Assembly: GCF_017874235.1 (NCBI RefSeq)
Contig: NZ_JAGGLC010000003.1
Coordinates: forward strand, 186,001-250,000
Source of the DNA: Halolamina salifodinae
GTDB taxonomy: Archaea > Halobacteriota > Halobacteria > Halobacteriales > Haloferacaceae
Direction of reading: 5' to 3'
Length of the DNA: 64,000 bases
Part shown: positions 49,463 to 56,905 of the stretch, one piece after another
Layout of the letters: each line of letters opens with the position of its first letter
How positions within the stretch are numbered: the first letter of the stretch is position 1
The notes under the pieces: model-generated
Told to the model about the DNA's origin: nothing
What the model saw: only the letters and a program-made list of their open reading frames with translations
The model's database searches: none
Made by a program: the position numbers and the translations under genes

Positions 49463-52230
49463 CACCGACCACCCCCTTCCTCGGCGTCTGCCGCCCGCTC
49501 GGCGTCGATGGAGTCCACGGCCGCTTCGGCGACATCCTGCCGAGAAGCTGGATCGGCGCCGCCGTAGGAGACCTCCCGGTAGGCGTCCCGCAGGCGCTCG
49601 ACCGGGCCGGCTGGGAGGTTTGTGTCCTCGACGGCGAATCGGGCGACCTCACCCGGCGTCAGGGTGCGCACCCGGCGCAGCGGGAGGATACTCAGGAAGC
49701 GCTGCCACGCCTGTCGGATGCGCTCGCGGGCGGCCGCGCTCTCGGGGTCCTCCTCGGCGGCGTCGGCGACGCCGGGTCTGGTGGCTGTCGCCGACTCAGC
49801 GGCGCGAATCCCGCGGAGCCACGCGAGCAGCCGTTCCGGGAGCGTCTGGATCGTTACGACAGTCGAGGTAGCCCATGCCGTGAGCGCGGCGACGATGATC
49901 CGCGCCACCTCGCTCGGGGTCTTGGTGCGCTCCCGGAGCGCCTGTGCGAGTTCGACTAGTCGGTCGGCGGCGGTCGACAGCGCCGCTATCGTGGCTTCGA
50001 CGCCGCGACTCAGCGCGTCCGATAGCGAGACGACGGCGATCAGGACCAGTTGGTAGCCACGCCTGACCCCCCGGCCTCCCCGCACGAGCAGGCCACGAGG
50101 GGTGATCCCGCGGTAGTAGGCGATCCCGAAGACGGCGCCGACACCGGCCAGCAGGCCGCCGAGGATCTGTGCGAGCGTGCCGAACAGCCCCTCGATGTCG
50201 ACCGTGGCGCGCTGACCGTACGCGCTCACGCCGAGCGTGACCGAATCGGCCGGTGGGAGTCGCCGGACTGCGGTGCCGTTGACGCCGGTCGTGCCGACGG
50301 CCTCGCCGTCGATGGAGACGGTGGCGTTGGGCAGCGGTTCGTCGCCGAGCGTGGCGTTGAGCGTCACCGGCGCGAACGGGATCGTCGCCGGCCAGCCGAC
50401 GCTGTAGTTGAGTTCGAGCGAGCGGATCGTGACGGTCTCTGCGCCCTCGACGCTCCCGCGGCTGACGGCGTACTCGTAGTCGCCCGGGTCACTGGGGAGG
50501 CGGAGTTCGAAGCGGCCGCGGTCGTCGGTCTGGCCGATCTGCTCGCCGTTCAGCGTCACGGTGGCGGTCCGGACCGGCACGTCGTCCACGGTCGCGACCA
50601 ACGTCACCTGCGCGTCGCTGCGCACCTCGCCGACAAAGGAGATGGTGGCGTTGGTGTCGAGGGTGAACGTGGTGTTCTCGCCGGTCTGGAGCGCGTAGCC
50701 GTCGACGGCCCGCGGCGCATCGCTTGGTGGTGGTAGGGCGCCCGCAGTGTCGGTACGGACGGTTACGTTCAACTCCGCGGTGTACGGGACTTCCGCGACG
50801 ACGGTCCCGTTCCCGTCAGTCCGGCCGACCGGGTCGCCGTTGAACAGCACCTCGGCGCCGACGACTGGCTCGCCCTCGCGGAGCACCGTGACCTGGACGG
50901 TAGCGCCGGGCACGGCGGACCTGTTGAGTGAGACGTTCAGCGACGGGTCGCTCTGGGCCTCGGTTGGCGTTGGTGTCGGCGTCGGAGTCGGCGAGGTCGG
51001 CGTCCCGGTCGTCACCGTCTCCGGCGTCCCCTCCGTGGTTCGGTTTCCGTCGGTCGCCGTACCCGCCGGGGGCGTCGGCGTGGGCGTCGGTGCCGGCGTC
51101 GCGGTGGGCGTCGACTCGAGGGCGTCCTCCTCGGCGGCCTGTCGGTCCGCGCTCGGCGTCGGGTCGAAGCGGACCCAGCCGACTTCGGGGAAGTACACCT
51201 CGACCCAGGCGTGTGCGTGCATGCCTCGGACAGTGTACTCGTTTGCCCCGGTCTGCTCGCCGGTCGCGTAGCCGACAACGTAGCGCGCCGGGATGCCCTG
51301 CGAGCGCAGCATCGTCGTCATCGCAGTGGCGAAGTACTCGCAGTAGCCCTGGTCCATCTCGAACACGAACTGCGAGGTGATGGTCCCGTTCTCGCGGTCG
51401 TGGCTCGCGTTCAGCGAGTACTCCTTGTTCGACTCCAGCCAGGACTCGATCCGAGTGGCAGTCTCGTATGGCGTCTCCGCGTCGGCGGTCAGTTCGTCGG
51501 TGAACGCCCCGACCTGTCGGGTGTCTTCGCCGGCGGGGAGGCCCGTGTAGGTGGACTCGATCTCCCTGGGGTAGTCTTGGCCGGCCGAGCGGAGCAGTTC
51601 GGGGTCATCCGGCGGCGCCACGGACTCGCCGACGTAGGTCGTGCCGGCCGGGACTGGCTCCTGACTCGTTATCGCGCGCCCCGGGCCCAACTGGAGCGCG
51701 TCGCTGTCGAGGGAGAGCGACTGGGGGCGCCAGACCGTCGGCAGCGCCGTCGCCGACTTGGCCAGCGTCACTTCGTAGCGGATCCGGTCGCCCGCGGCGC
51801 CCTCGACGGGAGTGGTTCCGTCGAACGGCTGGGCGTCGCCGGTCCGCTCCCAGCCCTGCCCGGTGTAGCGGTCGAACGAGCCAGTGCGCCAGTAGCTGGG
51901 TTGGTCGCTCCTGACGACGAAGTGGACCTGCTGATTCAGGCTGCTGTACGGGTTCGACGCCGAAGAACTCTCGCTGCTGCCGGCAGTCGTCTGGCTGACC
52001 GCCGAGAGCGCGCCGAGCGCGCTCGATGCAACGTCGCCAGCGGCGCCGCCACCCTCGCCACTCAGCGGCTGGCCGAGGTCGAACTGGGCGGCCGGCGCCC
52101 CGGCGTCGCCGGCGAACAGCGGGAGCGCCACGCTGGCCAGCACGACGGCGGCGACACAGACCAACGTCAACAGGACGCGCCACCATCGGCGGTCGGCTCC
52201 GAGTTCGATGGCTCCGTTGTCGTTGCTCAC
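49462..52230 (-). CDS. Transglutaminase-like cysteine protease-fold membrane protein (TgpA/DUF3488-DUF4129 type)
   Basis: A 922-residue protein with a GTG start. A membrane helix near residues 18-40 is followed by an external transglutaminase domain with a complete Cys-His-Asp triad: Cys in DQGYCEYFATA (about 297), His in MHAHAWVEVYF (340) and Asp in WVRFDPTPSA (356). A Thr/Pro linker (PAPTPTPTPP) leads to Ig-like beta domains (TVTLNGEQIGQTDDRGRFEL), then a second membrane segment (FGTLAQILGGLLAGVGAVFG) and a DUF4129-like C-terminal domain with ESAAARERIRQAWQRFLSIL. It heads the minus-strand cluster that ends next to moxR. Confidence 0.9.
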   Translation of the reverse strand: MSNDNGAIELGADRRWWRVLLTLVCVAAVVLASVALPLFAGDAGAPAAQFDLGQPLSGEGGGAAGDVASSALGALSAVSQTTAGSSESSSASNPYSSLNQQVHFVVRSDQPSYWRTGSFDRYTGQGWERTGDAQPFDGTTPVEGAAGDRIRYEVTLAKSATALPTVWRPQSLSLDSDALQLGPGRAITSQEPVPAGTTYVGESVAPPDDPELLRSAGQDYPREIESTYTGLPAGEDTRQVGAFTDELTADAETPYETATRIESWLESNKEYSLNASHDRENGTITSQFVFEMDQGYCEYFATAMTTMLRSQGIPARYVVGYATGEQTGANEYTVRGMHAHAWVEVYFPEVGWVRFDPTPSADRQAAEEDALESTPTATPAPTPTPTPPAGTATDGNRTTEGTPETVTTGTPTSPTPTPTPTPTEAQSDPSLNVSLNRSAVPGATVQVTVLREGEPVVGAEVLFNGDPVGRTDGNGTVVAEVPYTAELNVTVRTDTAGALPPPSDAPRAVDGYALQTGENTTFTLDTNATISFVGEVRSDAQVTLVATVDDVPVRTATVTLNGEQIGQTDDRGRFELRLPSDPGDYEYAVSRGSVEGAETVTIRSLELNYSVGWPATIPFAPVTLNATLGDEPLPNATVSIDGEAVGTTGVNGTAVRRLPPADSVTLGVSAYGQRATVDIEGLFGTLAQILGGLLAGVGAVFGIAYYRGITPRGLLVRGGRGVRRGYQLVLIAVVSLSDALSRGVEATIAALSTAADRLVELAQALRERTKTPSEVARIIVAALTAWATSTVVTIQTLPERLLAWLRGIRAAESATATRPGVADAAEEDPESAAARERIRQAWQRFLSILPLRRVRTLTPGEVARFAVEDTNLPAGPVERLRDAYREVSYGGADPASRQDVAEAAVDSIDAERAADAEEGGGR

Positions 52231-52386
52231 GTGTTTCGTTCCCTACCTTTGCCCCGGGGGTCATGAATGATGCGGTGGGGACGGTCCGACCGGCGGCGAC
52301 GCGCCGACGCCTGATAGCCGGCCTCCGAGTCGCTGCCCACCCGAGTCGAGCAACTCTTTTAGCGCTGCCCGCCTTGAACGGGACAG

Positions 52387-54249
52387 ATGCAACGGGAGGG
52401 AGTGCTGCGTGTCGACCTCACGGAGGGGGAGCTATCCCGCGAGGAGGTACCCGAGCGGTGGCGTCGACGGTATCTCGGCGGGAAGGGGCTGGGCGCGCGC
52501 TACCTCTACGAGGAGCTATCGCCGGGGACCGATCCGCTCGGTCCCGAGAACCGACTCTGTTTCGCGCTCGGGCCGCTCTCGGGCTATCTCCCGGGCGAGA
52601 CCCGCTACGCCGCGGTGACGAAATCGCCGCTTACGGGCGGCTTCCTCGACTCCTACGCCGGGGGACAGTTCCCGCTCGCGCTCGCCGGCGCGCTGCCGGA
52701 CTGTCTCGCGGTGATCGTCCAGGGAACCGCCGAGGAGCCGACGACGCTCGTCGTCGAGGACGGCGAGGCCGAACTCGTCACCGCCGAGAACTGGGGGCGT
52801 GATACCGTCGAAACCGCCGACGCCTACCCCGACGCCAGCGTGGCCTGCATCGGCCCCGCGGGCGAGAACCAGGTGGCCTACGCGACGGTGGCCTCCGACG
52901 CCGGCGACCACCACGCGGGCCGTGGCGGCGTCGGCGCCGTCATGGGCGCAAAGCGACTGAAGGCCGTCGTCGCGCGTGGCGACGCGCCGGAAATCCCGGA
53001 CGCCATCGCCGACCTGCGCGAGCGAACCGACGCCGAGTACGCCGACCACGCGACCGGGCGCTGGCAGGCCGCCAGCGCCACGTTAGAGTCCGTGGAGTTC
53101 GCCGACGAGGTCGGCGCGCTCGCGACCGAAGGCTGGCAGGCCGGCCGGTTCGAAGGCAGTGAGGGCGTCGGTATCGACGCCGCACGCGACGCCGCGGTCG
53201 AGCGCGAACGCGAAGACGACCGCGTGCCCGGCGGCTTCCGGGTCGACACCGACGAGGGCGAGAGCGTCCCGCGCGGCGCAACCCCCATCAGCCTCGGCGC
53301 GGGGCTGGGAATCGACGACTTCGACGCGGTGGCGGCGCTCGGCGCCGCCTGCGACCGCCTCGGCGTCGACGTGATCGAGTCCGGGAGTGCTGTCTCCTGG
53401 ACCGTGCTCGCGTCGGAGGCGGGCGTCGTCGACGAGTCTGTCTCGTTCGGCGACGAGGACGCGGCCCGGGAACTACTCGAACGGATCGCGGCCCGAGAGG
53501 ACCCGCTTGCGGACGCGCTGGCCGACGGCGTTTCCGCGGCCGCAGCGGCCGTCGAGCGCGGCGACGGCGCAGTCTCCGACACCGCGGCTGCCGACGCCGA
53601 CGTTTCGGGTGATGACCTCGTCCCCACGGTGAAGGCGATGGCGCTGCCGGGCTACGACCCGCGCGGCGCCGAGGGGATGGCGCTGGCCTACGCCACCAGC
53701 GACCGCGGCGGCTGTCACCGCCGGGCCCGACCCGTCGAGGAGGAGGTGTTTCAGGACCGCGCCCGGGCGGAGACGGTCCGGGCGGTGGCGGAGGCCCAGA
53801 CCGCCCGCTCGGTGCTCTGGAGCCTCGTCGCCGACGACTTCCTCGGCGACGTGCTCCGCGCGGATCTGGGCGCCACGTGGCTCCGTGCGGTCGGCATCGA
53901 CCACGACGCCGACTCGCTGGCCCGCGCCGGCGAGCGCATCTGGACGCTGGTCCGCCTGTTCAATGCCCGCGAGGGGTTCGACCGCGCGGACGACGAACTG
54001 CCGGCCAAACTTCGGGAGGCCCGCGCGGACGGCGCCGCCATCGACCCCGAGGCGTTCGAACGCACGCTCGAGGCGTACTACGACTACCGCGGCTGGGGGC
54101 GTGACGGCCTCCCCACCCGCGAACTGGTGGACGCGCTCGGTCTGGGGGCGGTCGTCGACGACGCGACGCCGCTCTCTGAGCACCCGCCAGTCACGGCGGG
54201 CGCCAGCACCGACCTGACTGCCGCTGTCACAGACGACCCCCAAGAATGA
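52387..54249 (+). CDS. Aldehyde:ferredoxin oxidoreductase family protein lacking cluster cysteines
   Basis: A 620-residue homologue of tungsten-containing AOR. The pterin-binding N-terminal domain is intact: RRRYLGGKGLGARYLYEEL, GETRYAAVTKSPLTGGFLDS, YAGGQFPLALAGA, then the AGRGGVGAVMGAKRLKAVV block; domain 2 has ISLGAGLGIDDFDAVAALG and domain 3 ATSDRGGCHRRARP. The CxxCxxxC motif that should precede LGAGLGIDD is absent (no Cys between about residues 160 and 320), and the fourth ligand near SLVADDFLG is missing too. It can hold the pterin but probably not the [4Fe-4S] cluster. TATA-like CTTTTAG is about 30 bases before the ATG. Confidence 0.85.
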   Translation: MQREGVLRVDLTEGELSREEVPERWRRRYLGGKGLGARYLYEELSPGTDPLGPENRLCFALGPLSGYLPGETRYAAVTKSPLTGGFLDSYAGGQFPLALAGALPDCLAVIVQGTAEEPTTLVVEDGEAELVTAENWGRDTVETADAYPDASVACIGPAGENQVAYATVASDAGDHHAGRGGVGAVMGAKRLKAVVARGDAPEIPDAIADLRERTDAEYADHATGRWQAASATLESVEFADEVGALATEGWQAGRFEGSEGVGIDAARDAAVEREREDDRVPGGFRVDTDEGESVPRGATPISLGAGLGIDDFDAVAALGAACDRLGVDVIESGSAVSWTVLASEAGVVDESVSFGDEDAARELLERIAAREDPLADALADGVSAAAAAVERGDGAVSDTAAADADVSGDDLVPTVKAMALPGYDPRGAEGMALAYATSDRGGCHRRARPVEEEVFQDRARAETVRAVAEAQTARSVLWSLVADDFLGDVLRADLGATWLRAVGIDHDADSLARAGERIWTLVRLFNAREGFDRADDELPAKLREARADGAAIDPEAFERTLEAYYDYRGWGRDGLPTRELVDALGLGAVVDDATPLSEHPPVTAGASTDLTAAVTDDPQE

Positions 54250-55196
54250 CCGACAGGATCGACCTCGACGACGTCGTACAGCCGGACGAGGAGACTGCGG
54301 AGGACCAGCCGAACCCCGGCGACTGGCTCTGGCGCGGCGAAGGATCGCCCGACGAGGAGCCAGACGCCCCCGAGCGGAGCGTCGACATCGGCGCCGACGA
54401 CTTCGCCGACGACGGCGCGGCGACCCCGCGGATCCCCCGCGAAAACGACGACCGACCGGTCGGCGTTCCCGTCGAGGGCGGCGGCGCCGGCGGCGCGGCC
54501 GCAGGCTCGGGGAGTGCTCCCACCGGCGGCGTCCCGCCGAGCGACGGCGAGGCCAGCGAGGGTGGGGACAGCGGCAGCGAGACGCGCGAGGACCCCGCCG
54601 ACACCGGTGACACACCGAGTCGCGCCTGGGGCGAGGCGGCCCGCGAACACGGCGACTCGGCCGACGCCGACGGCCCGAACCCGGGGACGCCCTCGGGCGG
54701 CGGCGGCGCGACGCCGAGCGCGAGCCGAACGGCCGAGGGCCACTCCCGCGGCGAGGAGTGGGAGGACGCCCAACCGGTCCAGCAGTCCGACTCGACGCCG
54801 GGCGCGGCCTCGCACGGCTCCGCGCCGACGCGGACCTCGGACATGACGATGGCGCTCTCCTACCGCGCGATCCGGCGGCTGAAGACCGTTCACGCCGCGC
54901 TGGCCGACGCGGAGAACTGGACCGACTATCTCGGCATCGTCGGCGACGTGGACGCGACGGTGATCAACAAGTACCAGCGCGAGAACGTGCTGGATCTGGA
55001 CTTCTTCAACGGCTCCGGCACTGGCCCGGCCGAGCGACTCGCCGCCGTCGGTCCGAACTCGATGTTCTACGCCGAGCGGATGGTGCTCGTCGGCGTCGAC
55101 GAGCGCGAGCAGGCGTGGGCCCAAGAAGCGGATTGGGAGTTCGTCCCGCTGGAGACCGCCGCCGAGGAGGCGGGCTGGGAGTTAGGCGAGAACTGA
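54246..55196 (+). CDS. Hypothetical protein with disordered linker (DUF7124-like)
   Basis: A 316-residue acidic protein that overlaps the AOR-like gene by four bases (ATGA). The N-terminal part starts MTDRIDLDDVVQPDEE and contains NPGDWLWRGEGSPDEEP and RIPRENDDRPVGVPVEGG; a 100-residue Gly/Ser/Ala/Asp-rich linker follows; the C-terminal domain of about 115 residues begins SDMTMALSYRAIRRLKTVHA and has YLGIVGDVDATVINKYQREN and SMFYAERMVLVGVDE. I recall a haloarchaeal family of this layout without assigned function. The overlap with AOR suggests a functional link. Confidence 0.75.
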   Translation: MTDRIDLDDVVQPDEETAEDQPNPGDWLWRGEGSPDEEPDAPERSVDIGADDFADDGAATPRIPRENDDRPVGVPVEGGGAGGAAAGSGSAPTGGVPPSDGEASEGGDSGSETREDPADTGDTPSRAWGEAAREHGDSADADGPNPGTPSGGGGATPSASRTAEGHSRGEEWEDAQPVQQSDSTPGAASHGSAPTRTSDMTMALSYRAIRRLKTVHAALADAENWTDYLGIVGDVDATVINKYQRENVLDLDFFNGSGTGPAERLAAVGPNSMFYAERMVLVGVDEREQAWAQEADWEFVPLETAAEEAGWELGEN

Positions 55197-55245
55197 GTCG
55201 GCGGCGACCCATGGGTTTTTGCCCCGACGGGTCTATGTTTGGCCC

Positions 55246-55509
55246 ATGAGTTTCAGAGACGCGTTCGAGCAGTCCCGACTGCTGACGCTGGTGGTGCTCG
55301 CCGCCATCGGCTGGACGGTGTTCTCCGCGGCACGCGTGCTGGGCCAGTTCGACTACTGGAACCCCGAGGCGTACGGGATGACCCCCGGCGCGGGGATCGT
55401 CGGCCTGCTCGTGATGGCCGCCGGCGTCGTGCTCGCGTTGGCGCTACTGGGCGCGTTCGAGCACGACGAGCCCGCACCCGAGACGTGGCCGCCCGAGAAC
55501 GCCAACTGA
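55246..55509 (+). CDS. Small two-helix membrane protein
   Basis: An 87-residue protein with two hydrophobic helices, LLTLVVLAAIGWTVFSAARV and GAGIVGLLVMAAGVVLALAL, and an acidic C-terminal tail. Function unknown. MSFRDAFE at 55246 is preferred because a TATA-like GGTTTTTG is 27-29 bases upstream. Its TGA overlaps the ATG of the zinc-ribbon gene (TGATG). Confidence 0.75.
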   Translation: MSFRDAFEQSRLLTLVVLAAIGWTVFSAARVLGQFDYWNPEAYGMTPGAGIVGLLVMAAGVVLALALLGAFEHDEPAPETWPPENAN

Positions 55510-55652
55510 TGCAGTACGTCTGCACCGAGTGCGACACCATGGCGCGGTTCGGCGCCGAGACGGGGCCGGTAACCACCGAGTGCATCGTCTGTGAGGCAGT
55601 CACCCGCTGGGAGCCCGCCTTCGAGGGTGAGGCCAAGGGGGTGTCGTTCTGA
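55509..55652 (+). CDS. Small zinc-ribbon protein (47 residues)
   Basis: A 47-residue peptide starting MQYVCTECDTMARFG and containing TTECIVCEAVTRWEP: two CxxC pairs 16 residues apart, enough for one structural zinc. The ATG overlaps the previous stop and its own TGA overlaps the next ATG, so translation of the three genes is chained. Such stand-alone zinc ribbons are common small haloarchaeal proteins, role unknown. Confidence 0.75.
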   Translation: MQYVCTECDTMARFGAETGPVTTECIVCEAVTRWEPAFEGEAKGVSF

Positions 55653-56005
55653 TGGCACTCGAAGTCTCTATCGGCGACCGACTCGTCGACGCCGCCGCCG
55701 AGTGGGCCGATCAGCGCATGCTCGACGAGGACGACGCGCTGGAACAGAAACTCGAACAGGCGCTGCTGGAGGTCGAACATCTCGCTTCGGGCACGACCGA
55801 ACTCGAGTTCGAACTCGACGACCGGACGCTGCAGTACGCGCCGAGTGACGAACTCGACGAACTGCTCGAAGAGCAGGCCGAGCGCATCGACGGCGACCCC
55901 GCCGCGGTGCTCGAACTCCACCTGGAACTGTTCGCACGAACGTTCCTCCCCGACGACACGGTCCAGCCCGGTGCCGGCCCGGGCGCCCCAGTCGACGACT
56001 GGTGA
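55652..56005 (+). CDS. Hypothetical acidic helical protein
   Basis: A 117-residue, strongly acidic protein of predicted helices: GDRLVDAAAEWADQRMLDED, EQKLEQALLEVEHLASG, SDELDELLEEQAERIDGD and AVLELHLELFARTFLP. No motif or membrane segment. Not recognised. It is chained to the zinc-ribbon gene by a TGATG overlap, hence part of the same operon. Confidence 0.68.
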   Translation: MALEVSIGDRLVDAAAEWADQRMLDEDDALEQKLEQALLEVEHLASGTTELEFELDDRTLQYAPSDELDELLEEQAERIDGDPAAVLELHLELFARTFLPDDTVQPGAGPGAPVDDW

Positions 56006-56044
56006 GGGACAACGGCTAAGTTGCGTCGGGCCGAGGCTCTCCCC

Positions 56045-56245
56045 ATGGCTCACAAGGACACTGGCTGGCGCCCCGACGGCGCGATGGACGCGTACGGTGG
56101 CTACGAAGTCTGGGAGTACAACATCGGCCCCCACGAGATCAACGACGGGGTCGTCGACGGCGACATCGACTTCGGGGAGTACGCAGAGGGCGAGAAGGAT
56201 CCGTTCGCCACCTCGGTCGACGACATCGACGACGACGAAAAGTAG
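56045..56245 (+). CDS. Hypothetical small acidic protein (66 residues)
   Basis: A 66-residue protein starting MAHKDTGWRPDGAMDAYGGY with VWEYNIGPHEINDGVVDGD and an Asp-rich end. No recognised motif. A TATA-like GGCTAAGTT is centred about 27 bases before the ATG, so it is probably transcribed separately from the genes upstream. Confidence 0.66.
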   Translation: MAHKDTGWRPDGAMDAYGGYEVWEYNIGPHEINDGVVDGDIDFGEYAEGEKDPFATSVDDIDDDEK

Positions 56246-56276
56246 CGCCGTCAGTTCCGTTCTGCGGTTTTCCGCG

Positions 56277-56903
56277 TTACAGTAGCTGTGCGACGATCTC
56301 GTCCTCGAAGGCAGCCGTGCCGGCGGCGATCTGGGCGCCCGCGATGAACAGCTCCTCGTCGGTCTCCTCGGCGATGTGGTCGGTGAACGCCTCCAGCCAC
56401 GTCAGCAGGTGTTCGTCGAGGAACACGCGCTCGAAGCCGACGGTCTCGTCGGCGCCGGCGCGCTGGCGCTGGATCAGGTTCCGGAGGAACGCGAACTCCA
56501 CGGCGATATGGTCGTTCTCCTCGCCGTACTCCTCGGGCGGGTTCCAGCCGGCGGCCCCGTAGCTGGCTTCCACGTCTGCCAGCCCCTCGCCGATGAAGTC
56601 GGTGTCCTCGCGGTAGAACGTCTCGTGGGGGAGCACGTCCGGTCGCGGGCCAACCATGATCCGGGTGTACTCGATAGCGAGGTCGTTGGCGACCGCCTCG
56701 GGGTCCCGCCCCTCGTTCTCCTCGACGAACCGTTCGAGCGCCGCGAAGCCGGCGTCGAGGTAGTCGTTGACCTCGTCGCCGGGCGTCTCGATCTCGCCGT
56801 TCAGCAGCCGTTCGATGAACGCCTCGTCGGGCGTGTCGTGAAAGACCTCGATGACGAAGTCGACCAGTTCGATGCGTGCGTCGTAGACAGCGTTGTCGTC
56901 CAT
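56277..56903 (-). CDS. TorD/DmsD-family chaperone
   Basis: A 208-residue all-helical protein of the family that protects Tat-exported molybdoenzymes until cofactor is inserted. Family-like segments are EYTRIMVGPRPDVLPHETFY (the usual Y-x-R-L-F-x-G-P-x-x-P-P-x-E-S-x-Y pattern), NDHIAVEFAFLRNLIQ and DEHLLTWLEAFTDHI. It follows the HdrA/MvhD-like gene by two bases, and a Tat-signal molybdoenzyme lies divergently just beyond, so its client is very likely the 1070-residue catalytic subunit. Confidence 0.86.
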   Translation of the reverse strand: MDDNAVYDARIELVDFVIEVFHDTPDEAFIERLLNGEIETPGDEVNDYLDAGFAALERFVEENEGRDPEAVANDLAIEYTRIMVGPRPDVLPHETFYREDTDFIGEGLADVEASYGAAGWNPPEEYGEENDHIAVEFAFLRNLIQRQRAGADETVGFERVFLDEHLLTWLEAFTDHIAEETDEELFIAGAQIAAGTAAFEDEIVAQLL

Positions 56904-56905
56904 GT

